Source of the DNA: Synechococcus sp. LA31
GTDB lineage: Bacteria; Cyanobacteriota; Cyanobacteriia; PCC-6307; Cyanobiaceae
NCBI RefSeq assembly: GCF_018502385.1
Contig: NZ_CP075523.1
Span: 992,001 to 1,056,000, forward strand
Reading direction: 5' to 3'
DNA length: 64,000 nt
Positions 1 to 7,103 of this stretch are shown here, piece after piece. The notes beneath the pieces were generated by a model. The model was not told the DNA's origin. It saw only the letters and a program-made list of their open reading frames with translations, and did not search any database. Both the position numbers and the translations under genes were made by a program. Position 1 is the first letter of the stretch. The number at the start of each line of letters is the position of its first letter.

Positions 1-1392
1 CATCGCCACCACCAGGCGCGCCTGCAGGTAAGCCTTGCTGATCAGCCCTGAATCAAGCACTTCCTCATCGGGCATGGTGCGCGCAAATCCACCCACACCG
101 CCGGCTCGGGGCAGCAGGGTCACTTTGTCGAGCCGATCGGCCGCCGGCAGCAAGGTGGTGATCAAGGCGTGACCGATTTCGTGATAAGCAATCAGGCGTT
201 TCTTGGCGCTGTCTTGCAGGGGAGCCGCCGTGAGCCCCATGGTGATGCGCTCCAGGGCGTCACCGAGGGCGGCGTCATCAATGCAGGAACGATCACGACG
301 GGCGGTGAGAATGGCCGCCTCGTTGAGAAGATTCGAGAGATCAGCGCCAGAGAAGCCTGGGGTGCGGCTAGCCCAGTCGGCCAGGCACACCTTAGGATCC
401 AGGGGCCGGCTGCGGGCATGCACCGCCAGGATGGCTTCGCGGCCGCGGCGATCAGGCAGATCCACGTGGATGCGCCGGTCGAAGCGGCCCGGACGCATCA
501 GCGCCGTATCCAACACATCAGCGCGATTGGTGGCAGCGAGCAAGATCACGCCCGAATTCTCGGCAAAGCCATCCATCTCGGTGAGCAGCTGATTGAGGGT
601 CTGCTCCCGCTCGTCGTTGCCACCACCGATGCCGGCACCGCGCTGCCGGCCCACTGCATCGATCTCGTCGATGAACACGATGCAGGGAGACTTCTCTTTG
701 GCCTGCCGGAACAGATCACGCACACGGCTGGCACCAACACCAACAAACAGCTCCACAAACTCAGAGGCCGCCATCGAGAAAAACGGCACCCCGGCTTCTC
801 CGGCAATCGCCTTGGCCAGCAGCGTCTTGCCGGTTCCCGGCGGGCCAACCAGCAGCACACCCTTGGGAATCCTTGCACCAACAGCGGTGAAACGCTCCGG
901 TTCCTTCAGGAAGGCCACCACTTCCTGCAGCTCTTCCTTCGCCTCTTGAATGCCAGCCACATCCTCGAATCGCACCGACACGGCCGCTTCCGGTTGCACC
1001 ATGCGGGCCTTACTGCGCCCGAAACCCATGGCACGGTTGGCCACCTGAGCCGAGCGGCGCAGCAAGAGAACAAGACCCCCGAAGAGCAGGAGCAACAGCA
1101 GACCGTTCGAGACCAGGCTGGCGGTGGCCTGGTCTTGGCGCTCATCACGCACGGTGAGAGGAACGCGCGCCTCCTGTGCGGTGCGTAGCAGCACCTGGTC
1201 GTTGCTGAAGACCGGAACGTTGACCCGCTTGCCATCGGCGTAGGTGACCTTCACCTCCCGCTGACCGGGCGAGAGCACCAGCTCTTTCACTTTGCCGGCG
1301 CGAAGCTGTTCCAGCAGTCGGCTGTAACTGGGCTGCGGAGCTCGGGCCAGCCCCAGATTTGCCGGCAGATCAGAGGATTCGCTGCTGCTCAC
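1..1392 (-). CDS. ftsH: ATP-dependent zinc metalloprotease FtsH (3' end outside window)
   Basis: Membrane-anchored AAA+ protease that unfolds and degrades membrane proteins; cyanobacterial FtsH complexes turn over photodamaged PSII D1 (family knowledge). The 464 visible codons start at a GTG (1392-1390), with an in-frame stop a few codons upstream and no ATG between. Visible in order: a periplasmic/lumenal stretch, one membrane segment (a Leu-rich run near residue 105), Walker A GPPGTGKT, Walker B with [12 protein letters not shown], the second region of homology [20 protein letters not shown], and the zinc motif HEIGH. The third zinc ligand and the C-terminus lie beyond base 1. It is divergent from rpmF across about 87 bases. 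Identity is certain; which cyanobacterial FtsH paralogue it is cannot be told from this fragment. Confidence 0.96.
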   Translation of the reverse strand, partial: MSSSESSDLPANLGLARAPQPSYSRLLEQLRAGKVKELVLSPGQREVKVTYADGKRVNVPVFSNDQVLLRTAQEARVPLTVRDERQDQATASLVSNGLLLLLLFGGLVLLLRRSAQVANRAMGFGRSKARMVQPEAAVSVRFEDVAGIQEAKEELQEVVAFLKEPERFTAVGARIPKGVLLVGPPGTGKTLLAKAIAGEAGVPFFSMAASEFVELFVGVGASRVRDLFRQAKEKSPCIVFIDEIDAVGRQRGAGIGGGNDEREQTLNQLLTEMDGFAENSGVILLAATNRADVLDTALMRPGRFDRRIHVDLPDRRGREAILAVHARSRPLDPKVCLADWASRTPGFSGADLSNLLNEAAILTARRDRSCIDDAALGDALERITMGLTAAPLQDSAKKRLIAYHEIGHALITTLLPAADRLDKVTLLPRAGGVGGFARTMPDEEVLDSGLISKAYLQARLVVAM

Positions 1393-1479
1393 ACGGGCCT
1401 GAAGCTTGCAATCACCTTAGCGATTTGACGAAAGGGAAGGCGGCAATGGAAACTCTTGGTTTGGCTGAAACGAAGCGGG

Positions 1480-1656
1480 ATGGCTGTTCCCAAGAAGAAA
1501 ACCTCCAAGGGCAAGCGCAACCAGCGCCATGCCACCTGGAAAGGCAAGGCTGCCGTTGCCGCTCAGAAGGCTCTGTCGATTGGTAAGGCTGTCCTCAGCG
1601 GCCGCGCACAGGGCTTTGTGTACCCCGTGGCTGAAGACGAGGCCGATCAAGGCTGA
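1480..1656 (+). CDS. rpmF: 50S ribosomal protein L32
   Basis: Small structural protein of the large ribosomal subunit. The 58-residue product begins [20 protein letters not shown], the typical L32 N-terminus in cyanobacteria, and is rich in Lys/Arg through residue 45. The ATG at 1480 follows GAAGCGGG, a modest ribosome binding site. A longer in-frame start at 1456 would add eight residues not seen in the family, so the internal ATG is preferred. The cyanobacterial form lacks the CxxC zinc ribbon of some bacterial L32. Its 3' end overlaps the convergent glyK stop by 10 bases. Confidence 0.96.
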   Translation: MAVPKKKTSKGKRNQRHATWKGKAAVAAQKALSIGKAVLSGRAQGFVYPVAEDEADQG

Positions 1657-2471
1657 TCCAACCAGGCTGGGGCAGCACTGCCGCTGCCCTCCCACAGCGC
1701 GCGGCGCCTGCCGTCAAGCACCCGCACCCAGTTGGCCTTGGCCAGCACCGGGCGCTGGAACACCTCGGGTGGAAGCGAGTTCAAGCTGGCTCTCACGAGC
1801 TGTCTCACCTCAGCTGGAGCCATCCACCCGCCACCTGTGCGGCGCTGACGCGCCTCCGCTTGGATCCGCCACCGCAGCGGGTGGCTCCAACGCAGCGGCC
1901 AAAGCATCACCAAGCAATCAAGGGCCGCCCAGAGAGGCTGATAAGCCTCAAGCGCCTTGTTGCAACGCAGCATCCAGGCCTGCTCGGCGGCCTTGAGATC
2001 TCGACATGGCGCCAGACGTTGGATGCTTGTGAGATCCGCAATGGGCTGGCAACCCACCAGCCACCCCTCCAGGAGTAAAGCGTCTGCATCACCGCTCCAA
2101 CCCGCCACGCGATCACCGACGCCCTGGTGAAGCGTCTTATCGAAGCGCGGCAGGTGCAGATGTCCCTCGGCGTTCCCGCGCCAGGCCCTGATCGGCTTGA
2201 GCAAAGCCTGCGGGTCATGGCTACCGGGCGGAACTCGGCTGACACCGAAGGGATTACCAGCCATGGCCTCGAGCCGTGCCTGCCAGGGCAGGTAGGCGTC
2301 ATCGATGGAGGCCACAGCCAGCTTTAGGTCCGCCGCAGCGGCACGCTGCTGCAGCTGCAGCGCAAGGGTGCTCTTGCCCGCTCCCACGGGACCATTCAGA
2401 CCAATCACCGGCCTGCTGCCAAGCCGACGCTGCTGATCCAGCCAAACGAGCAGATCGTCCTCGAAGCTCAT
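1647..2471 (-). CDS. glyK: D-glycerate 3-kinase, plant/cyanobacterial GLYK type
   Basis: Phosphorylates D-glycerate to 3-phosphoglycerate, the last step of the photorespiratory cycle, in the cytosol. The 274-residue protein has the P-loop [11 protein letters not shown] near residue 24, then SIDDAYLPW, the [15 protein letters not shown] stretch, [13 protein letters not shown] and LLEGWLVG, which together match the GLYK family (P-loop kinase related to uridine/pantothenate kinases). The ATG at 2471 overlaps the stop of the upstream ycf20 gene (ATGA), so translation is probably coupled. It is the last gene of a three-gene operon behind a CbbY-type phosphatase, which suggests shared control of carbon-salvage enzymes. 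The C-terminal end overlaps rpmF by 10 bases on the opposite strand. Confidence 0.9.
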   Translation of the reverse strand: MSFEDDLLVWLDQQRRLGSRPVIGLNGPVGAGKSTLALQLQQRAAAADLKLAVASIDDAYLPWQARLEAMAGNPFGVSRVPPGSHDPQALLKPIRAWRGNAEGHLHLPRFDKTLHQGVGDRVAGWSGDADALLLEGWLVGCQPIADLTSIQRLAPCRDLKAAEQAWMLRCNKALEAYQPLWAALDCLVMLWPLRWSHPLRWRIQAEARQRRTGGGWMAPAEVRQLVRASLNSLPPEVFQRPVLAKANWVRVLDGRRRALWEGSGSAAPAWLDQP

Positions 2472-2812
2472 GAACCGAGCTTGAAGGCTTCCAGAACAAC
2501 CGCATACACCACACCAAGGCGCAGGTTGTCGGCCATCAACCAAGCCAAAGTCGGGCGCTCACCCACGAATCGGGTGCGCAACCGCACCAACAACTCAAGC
2601 CCAAGCACCATCACAAGCACCACCACCGGGCGCATCCCAACCTGCTCGAGCCACAGCGCTGTGAGGTTCTCGCCCGCATAGAACCCCAGCAGCAAAGCCA
2701 GCACCGAAAGGCTCCGCCGCCGCCAGCTTCCGCGAAAGCCTCCGAGCAGTTGCGTTCCCAAACGGCGCTGCACGCCATCGAGCCGCGTGCGCTGAAGCGG
2801 AAGACGCGTCAT
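2468..2812 (-). CDS. ycf20: Ycf20/DUF565 membrane protein
   Basis: A 114-residue protein of the Ycf20 (DUF565) family, found in cyanobacteria and plastids; the algal and plant relatives are linked to non-photochemical quenching, but the molecular role is unknown. Two hydrophobic segments are visible: about residues 35-55 (SLSVLALLLGFYAGENLTAL) and 62-80, preceded by an Arg-rich cytoplasmic stretch (RGSWRRR) typical of the family. The ATG at 2812 shares its first base with the TGA of the upstream phosphatase gene (TGATG). Its own stop overlaps the glyK start, so the three genes are almost certainly co-transcribed and coupled. Assignment rests on length, the hydrophobic pattern and the WRRSLSVL-type motif. 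Confidence 0.78.
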   Translation of the reverse strand: MTRLPLQRTRLDGVQRRLGTQLLGGFRGSWRRRSLSVLALLLGFYAGENLTALWLEQVGMRPVVVLVMVLGLELLVRLRTRFVGERPTLAWLMADNLRLGVVYAVVLEAFKLGS

Positions 2813-3570
2813 CAAGCCGGCAGCTGCTGCTGCAGATAGGACAGCGTGACCTGACCCTCAGGGCAAGCGGCACCGCGATGAACCTGCAACGGTCGATCGA
2901 CATCGCCAAGGTGGTCGACCTCGGCAGCGGCAGCCGCGAAAGCCTCGGGGGGCTCGGTGGCACTGCAACCACTCCGGGTCACCACCGTGGTGATGCCAGC
3001 TCCGACGGCAGCCGCCAGGCCATTGGCGGAATCCTCAAGAGCCACCACGTGCTGCGGTGGTAGCGCCAGGCGTTCCAGAGCCAGCCGGTAAGCGGCAGGG
3101 TTGGGCTTCTTGCACTGCACATCCTCACCACACACCCAGAACAAAAAGCAGCTCTCGTGCTGCGGGAGCAACTGATCCAACAAGGCACGCACCGCCTGCC
3201 TGCCGCTGGTGGTCACGATCACCTGCGTGACACCGGCGGCAGCAGCGCTGCCAATCAAGCGCTCGACACCGGGCCGGAGCTGCAGACCACCGTTGGCCAC
3301 GAGGTTGCGGTAATGGCACTGCTTGGCAGCCTGCAGACGCTCCACCTGCTGCGGTTCAGGTGAGCTCCCTTCCACCTGCCGCAGAAAGTGGGCGATGCGC
3401 TCGCGGCCGCCGCTAATTCGCACCAACTGCTGATAAAGCGGCACATCCCAATGCCAGGGAAGCCCCGCATCAGCAAAAGCGCGGTTGAAGGCCAGGCGAT
3501 GGCCATCCAGCTCTGTTTCAGCGAGGGTGCCATCCACATCCCAGAGCAGTGCCGCAAGGCCAGCTCCCAT
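2812..3570 (-). CDS. cbbY: HAD hydrolase, CbbY type (xylulose-1,5-bisphosphate phosphatase)
   Basis: HAD-superfamily phosphatase. CbbY removes phosphate from xylulose-1,5-bisphosphate, a misfire product and inhibitor of Rubisco, recycling it to the Calvin cycle. The 252-residue protein begins with motif I WDVDGTLAETE (Asp11, Asp13), followed by the CbbY-like cap start DGHRLAFNRAF and ISGGRERI; motif II is VTTSGR, and the Lys and acidic motifs are KKPNPAAYRLAL and VVALEDSANGL. These cap residues are what separate CbbY from generic phosphoglycolate phosphatases. First gene of cbbY-ycf20-glyK. A general sugar-phosphate phosphatase remains possible; the HAD class is certain, CbbY is probable. Confidence 0.82.
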   Translation of the reverse strand: MGAGLAALLWDVDGTLAETELDGHRLAFNRAFADAGLPWHWDVPLYQQLVRISGGRERIAHFLRQVEGSSPEPQQVERLQAAKQCHYRNLVANGGLQLRPGVERLIGSAAAAGVTQVIVTTSGRQAVRALLDQLLPQHESCFLFWVCGEDVQCKKPNPAAYRLALERLALPPQHVVALEDSANGLAAAVGAGITTVVTRSGCSATEPPEAFAAAAAEVDHLGDVDRPLQVHRGAACPEGQVTLSYLQQQLPA

Positions 3571-3656
3571 CCCATTCGCCTGTGTAGGGCTTGCACATTA
3601 CGGAGTAGACGCCGCCCTGGCGCCCTCCACAATGAAGGCCTTGCGATCCGCCTGCG

Positions 3657-5561
3657 TTGCTCCCTCAACCCTCCGAGCAGCGCTGGCAATTGCCCGCCCC
3701 AGTTCAGATCAACCCCGAGCTGCGCAGCAGCGGGTTAAGCGATCCCCTGCTCTCTGCGCTGCAGCGGCGGGGTTATGAGGATCCCGAAGCGATTGCTGTG
3801 CTGCTGGAGCCACCGGATGCACCGGATGCACGGCGCCATTTTCCCGATCTCGGCAAGGCAGTGCAGAGGCTGCGCCAGGCCTGCAAAGACCATGAACCCT
3901 TGGCCATCTGCGGCGACTACGACGCCGACGGCATGACCAGCACCGCCCTGCTGGTTGGTGTACTCCGCTTGCTGGGAGCCCAGCCGCAGGCCGCTATCCC
4001 CAGCAGGCAGGAGGATGGCTACGGGCTCAACAGCGGCATGGTGGAGCGGCTGGCAGCCGACGGCATCCGTTTGCTGGTCACCGTGGACAACGGTGTGGCC
4101 GCCCGCGAAGCTCTACTGCGGGCCAAAGAGCTGCAGGTGGACGTGATCGTGACCGATCACCACACCCTGCCCGAAGAGCTGCCACCCCTTCTGGCTCTGC
4201 TGCACCCGGCCTGCACACCTGATCGCTCGCCTTACCGCGGTCTTGCGGGCGTGGGTCTGGCCTACGTGCTGGCCATCGCCCTGGCGCGGAACTGCCGCTC
4301 CGAACAAGGGCTGGCGATGGCCCGCGACCTGTTCTGCATCGGGACCATCGCTGATATGGCTCCCCTGCAGGGTGTCAACCGGCGCTGGCTGATGGATGGG
4401 CTACCTGCCCTCAAGCGCAGTGGCCTGGTGGGCCTGCAGGCGCTGCAACAGGTCGCAGGCATCGACGATGCCCCTATAGACGCCACGGCGGTGGGATTTC
4501 AGATCGCCCCGCGGATCAACGCCGTAGGCCGACTGGGCGATCCGCAGCTGGTGGTGGATCTACTCACCACCAACGACCGCGAGGAAGCCCTGGAGCTGGC
4601 GCGCCAGTGCGAACAGCTCAACCGCCAACGCCGCGACCTCTGCGATGCCATCGAAGCGGAGGCACGGGCTCTGGTGGAAGCCGACGGCGAGCAGCGCAGT
4701 CCGTTTCTGCTGTTGGCCCAGAGCCATTGGCACCACGGGGTGATCGGCATCGTGGCCGCACGCCTGGTGGATCATTTCGGCCTGCCAGTGGCCTTGCTGG
4801 CTGCCGAGGGAGAGGGGCGTCTGCGGGCTTCGGTGCGGGCTCCGCGGGGGTTCGCTGTGGATACAGCACTGCAGGCCTGCAGCGACCTGCTGGAGCGCCA
4901 TGGCGGCCACCCGGCCGCCGGAGGCTTCACCGTGCGAGCAGAGCAGCTCACCGCCTTACATGAGCGGCTAAATCAGCGCGCCCGCAGCTGGCTTGAGGAG
5001 CAGGGGGGGGTGAGGCTGGTGGAGCCTGAAGCCCTAGTGAATCTGGAGCAACTCACCTCCAGCTTCTGGCGAGAGTTGCAGAGGCTGGAGCCCTTTGGCA
5101 GCGGCCACCCGGCACCGCTGTTTTGGAGCAGCCGCTGCTGCATCAGCCAGCAGCGGCTACTGCGCGGCGGCCATCTTCAGCTCACCCTGCGCCAGGGTGA
5201 GGCCACGATGCGAGCGATCGCTTGGCGCTGGGGGGGCGGCGAGACTCTGCCCAAGGAGGTGGATGTGGCGTTCCAGCTGCGGCTCAACCGCTGGAATGGC
5301 ACCGAACAACTGCAACTGGAGCTCGCCGCGTTGCGGGCCAGCTCAGGCGACACAGTGCTGCTCGAGCGCAGCAACCGCCACTACTGGGTCAGCCGCGATG
5401 GCGACGCACTGGTGATCCGCAATGCCGCCGGCGATGAACTACGCGGACAGCCGGATCTAGCCACCTCAGGCGGCTTCTACAGCAACCATCCCAATAACGA
5501 TCATCCTTACGTGCAGGCCCTACTTCAAGACGCCGCCATGGCCATGGGGCTGGCGGCCTGA
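3657..5561 (+). CDS. recJ: Single-stranded-DNA-specific exonuclease RecJ
   Basis: 5'-3' single-strand exonuclease of recombination (RecF pathway) and mismatch/base-excision repair. The 634-residue protein has the DHH phosphoesterase motifs ICGDYDADGMTSTALL (about residues 83-98) and VTDHH (about 164), the metal-binding block typical of RecJ, the DHHA1 region with GVIGIVAARL and RASVRAPRGFAVDTAL, the ERHGGHPAAGGF motif, and a C-terminal OB-like domain. The start is a TTG at 3657: no ATG or GTG lies in frame upstream of the conserved region, and the nearest upstream ATG is in another frame. The first 20 or so residues are therefore uncertain. It is divergent from cbbY and convergent with psb30, separated by a strong hairpin. 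Confidence 0.93.
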   Translation: MLPQPSEQRWQLPAPVQINPELRSSGLSDPLLSALQRRGYEDPEAIAVLLEPPDAPDARRHFPDLGKAVQRLRQACKDHEPLAICGDYDADGMTSTALLVGVLRLLGAQPQAAIPSRQEDGYGLNSGMVERLAADGIRLLVTVDNGVAAREALLRAKELQVDVIVTDHHTLPEELPPLLALLHPACTPDRSPYRGLAGVGLAYVLAIALARNCRSEQGLAMARDLFCIGTIADMAPLQGVNRRWLMDGLPALKRSGLVGLQALQQVAGIDDAPIDATAVGFQIAPRINAVGRLGDPQLVVDLLTTNDREEALELARQCEQLNRQRRDLCDAIEAEARALVEADGEQRSPFLLLAQSHWHHGVIGIVAARLVDHFGLPVALLAAEGEGRLRASVRAPRGFAVDTALQACSDLLERHGGHPAAGGFTVRAEQLTALHERLNQRARSWLEEQGGVRLVEPEALVNLEQLTSSFWRELQRLEPFGSGHPAPLFWSSRCCISQQRLLRGGHLQLTLRQGEATMRAIAWRWGGGETLPKEVDVAFQLRLNRWNGTEQLQLELAALRASSGDTVLLERSNRHYWVSRDGDALVIRNAAGDELRGQPDLATSGGFYSNHPNNDHPYVQALLQDAAMAMGLAA

Positions 5562-5574
5562 GACCAGTCATGAC

Positions 5575-5608
5575 AAAGCCCCAGGGCGCAATGACGACCT
5601 GGGGCTTT
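5575..5608. terminator. Bidirectional terminator hairpin between recJ and psb30
   Basis: A perfect 11-base inverted repeat, AAAGCCCCAGG at 5575-5585 and CCTGGGGCTTT at 5598-5608, with a 12-base loop. It sits 13 bases after the recJ stop and 28 bases from the psb30 stop, between convergent genes. No long U tract follows on either strand, only TTT within the stem, so efficiency is uncertain. Confidence 0.75.
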
Positions 5609-5636
5609 GAAAAAGAAGACCTTGAAATGCGGAGGC

Positions 5637-5744
5637 TCAGAGAGCGCCGCGCCGATAGAACAGGATGAAGATCACAGCGGGGCCCGCAACGGTGATCAGG
5701 AACAGGGCCGCAAAGTTGGCGATCAGATGGAAATCGATTCCCAT
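5637..5744 (-). CDS. psb30: Photosystem II reaction-centre protein Psb30 (Ycf12)
   Basis: Single-helix subunit of the photosystem II core in the thylakoid membrane. The 35-codon ORF is easy to miss. It reads [14 protein letters not shown]..., then one membrane helix with the family's central [13 protein letters not shown] and ends GAL; Ycf12 proteins are 33-46 residues with the pattern ALxLITxAGPxVIxLLxxRRGxL, which matches closely. The ATG is at 5744-5742 and TGA at 5639-5637. No clear Shine-Dalgarno sequence lies upstream (GCCGCCCTCCC). It is monocistronic, convergent with recJ and followed by the shared hairpin. Identification is by full-length pattern match from memory, supported by position of the double Arg after the helix. 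Confidence 0.87.
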   Translation of the reverse strand: MGIDFHLIANFAALFLITVAGPAVIFILFYRRGAL

Positions 5745-5824
5745 GGGAGGGCGGCTCTGCAGGGTGAATGTTCAAATCCCACATTACGGTCTGCACCCCT
5801 GGCGTAGCGACGCTCCTGCAAGCT

Positions 5825-5845
5825 GCTGTGACGGGTTGTCACAGC
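5825..5845. promoter_or_regulatory. Dyad symmetry just upstream of the YkgJ-type gene
   Basis: Perfect 8-base arms GCTGTGAC (5825-5832) and GTCACAGC (5838-5845) with spacer GGGTT, ending seven bases before the ATG at 5853. It could be an operator or an mRNA hairpin covering the ribosome binding region (GCGAGGG). Function is inferred only from position. Confidence 0.4.
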
Positions 5846-5852
5846 GAGGGCG

Positions 5853-6215
5853 ATGAGCGATCAACTGCACTGGCGTTGCATCAGCGGCTGCGGATCGTGC
5901 TGCCGGCTCGACCCGGGCGAGCGGAATGAAGCACTGGAAGCCCTCAGCGCAGAGCAACAGCAGCAGTATCTAGAGATGGTGGGGCCTGACGGCTGGTGCA
6001 TCCATTACGACACCGGCTCCAGCAGCTGCCGCATCTACGACGACCGCCCCTTCTTTTGCCGGGTCAACAATCTTGCCGGCTTGTTTGGGGTCGCAGACGA
6101 GGAGGCGAACGACTTCGCCATCGCCTGCTGCCGCCAGCAGATCCGCTGTGAGCACGGCGGTCGTGGCATGGTGATGAAGCGCTTCGAACAGGCGATCCGC
6201 CAGCCGGCTCCCTGA
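5853..6215 (+). CDS. YkgJ-family cysteine-cluster protein (metal-binding)
   Basis: A 120-residue protein of the YkgJ/UPF0153 cysteine-cluster family, predicted to bind zinc or iron; its biochemical role is not established. Cysteines are arranged as CISGCGSCC near residue 9, a second group at CIHYDTGSSSCRIYDDRPFFC (about 49-69), and late Cys pairs (ACC, C) around 91-99, the usual spacing of the family, with the RPxxCR-like motif present as RPFFCRV. Single small cytosolic protein, with no signal peptide or membrane segment. The ATG at 5853 follows GCGAGGGCG. The gene lies 26 bases upstream of the GDT1-like pair and could share a transcript with it, which would fit a link to metal handling; that link is inference. 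Confidence 0.8.
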   Translation: MSDQLHWRCISGCGSCCRLDPGERNEALEALSAEQQQQYLEMVGPDGWCIHYDTGSSSCRIYDDRPFFCRVNNLAGLFGVADEEANDFAIACCRQQIRCEHGGRGMVMKRFEQAIRQPAP

Positions 6216-6241
6216 GACCCGCACCTCCCTCCGCCGAGCTG

Positions 6242-6646
6242 ATGGCCGACCCCAGCGAGATTCCCCAGGCCGACATCGCCACAGATCAGACCACTGCCCC
6301 AACCTCCACAGCGGCCACCGACAACGACAGCCCCTCCAACGGCAAAGCGGGCAGTTTCGGAGCGGTGTTCCTCACCACCTTCACCACGGTGTTCCTGGCG
6401 GAACTGGGGGACAAAACGCAGCTGGCAGCCCTGCTGCTGTCAGCGGAATCAGGCAGGCCAGTCCTGGTGTTCGTGGGCGCCTCCCTAGCCCTGATCAGCT
6501 CCAGCCTGGTGGGGGTGCTGCTGGGCCGCTGGCTCTCGCGGGTCCTGCCTCCGCAGCAACTGGAGCGTCTGGCCGGAATCCTGATGATCGGCTTAGGTCT
6601 CTGGTTGGGCCGGCAAGCGGCCATGAGCATGTTCCCTCTCACGTGA
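6242..6646 (+). CDS. GDT1/TMEM165 (UPF0016) half-transporter, first half
   Basis: Membrane cation transporter subunit. Full-length GDT1 proteins have six helices built from two homologous halves, each with an ExGD(K/R)(T/S) motif, and move Mn2+ or Ca2+; the cyanobacterial homologue Mnx exports manganese. This 134-residue protein holds only one half: a Ser/Thr/Asp-rich N-terminal tail of about 40 residues, then three hydrophobic segments with AELGDKTQLAALLLSAES in the first. The start codon is ATG 6242. The second half is the very next gene, four bases downstream, so the two are expected to assemble as a heteromer. Function as a Mn2+ exporter is inferred from the family; the substrate is not shown by the sequence. 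Confidence 0.85.
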   Translation: MADPSEIPQADIATDQTTAPTSTAATDNDSPSNGKAGSFGAVFLTTFTTVFLAELGDKTQLAALLLSAESGRPVLVFVGASLALISSSLVGVLLGRWLSRVLPPQQLERLAGILMIGLGLWLGRQAAMSMFPLT

Positions 6647-6650
6647 TCTG

Positions 6651-6965
6651 ATGCAGCTCCCCTTGCTGGCTTCCACGTTCGCCACCGTGTTTCTGGCGGA
6701 ACTGGGCGATAAGACCCAGCTTGCAATCGTGACGATCAGCGGCACATCCAGCCGCAGCGGTGCTGTGTTTGCCGGTAGCTCGGCCGCGCTTGTGCTCGCC
6801 AGCCTGCTGGGGGCCGGAGCAGGCGGATCGCTGTCAGCGGTGATCCCACCCGATGCCCTGCAGCTGGCCGCATCGGTGGGCTTCCTGGTGATCGGAACGC
6901 GCCTGCTGCTGAAGGCGGGAGGTGATGCCCCTGAAGCCGCCGATGAACCCAGGGGCGGGGCCTGA
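6651..6965 (+). CDS. GDT1/TMEM165 (UPF0016) half-transporter, second half
   Basis: Companion of the preceding gene: 104 residues, three predicted membrane segments (about 4-22, 38-58, 68-88) and a single AELGDKTQLAIVTISG motif near residue 15. The two halves share the motif but differ in the following residues (LLLSAES against VTISGTSS), so this is an asymmetric pair rather than a recent duplication. It begins with ATG at 6651, four bases after the previous stop, in a translationally coupled arrangement. The C-terminus is a short acidic tail. Single-half GDT1 pairs are known in some bacteria and cyanobacteria as hemi-manganese exchangers; assignment to manganese is by analogy. Confidence 0.85.
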   Translation: MQLPLLASTFATVFLAELGDKTQLAIVTISGTSSRSGAVFAGSSAALVLASLLGAGAGGSLSAVIPPDALQLAASVGFLVIGTRLLLKAGGDAPEAADEPRGGA

Positions 6966-7103
6966 AGACGAGCGGCCGTTCGCTGTTTAGATTGATTCCA
7001 ATCGTGCAGTTCCGGGGGCGTTGGCCGTCTCCAGAACCAGGCACCAAAACCGTCGGGGCGTTCTGCGTCACCCGTATGGCGTCACCGATGCACCCTGAAC
7101 ACC

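Noticed and set aside
169-1188. Long open frame (339 codons) on the plus strand opposite ftsH
   Set aside because: It is antisense to a clear FtsH reading frame; composition is His/Gly/Arg-rich as expected for a shadow in GC-rich DNA.
3810-3835. Short tandem repeat ACCGGATGC in recJ
   Set aside because: Only two to three imperfect copies in a Pro/Asp/Ala-rich segment; likely codon bias rather than a functional repeat.
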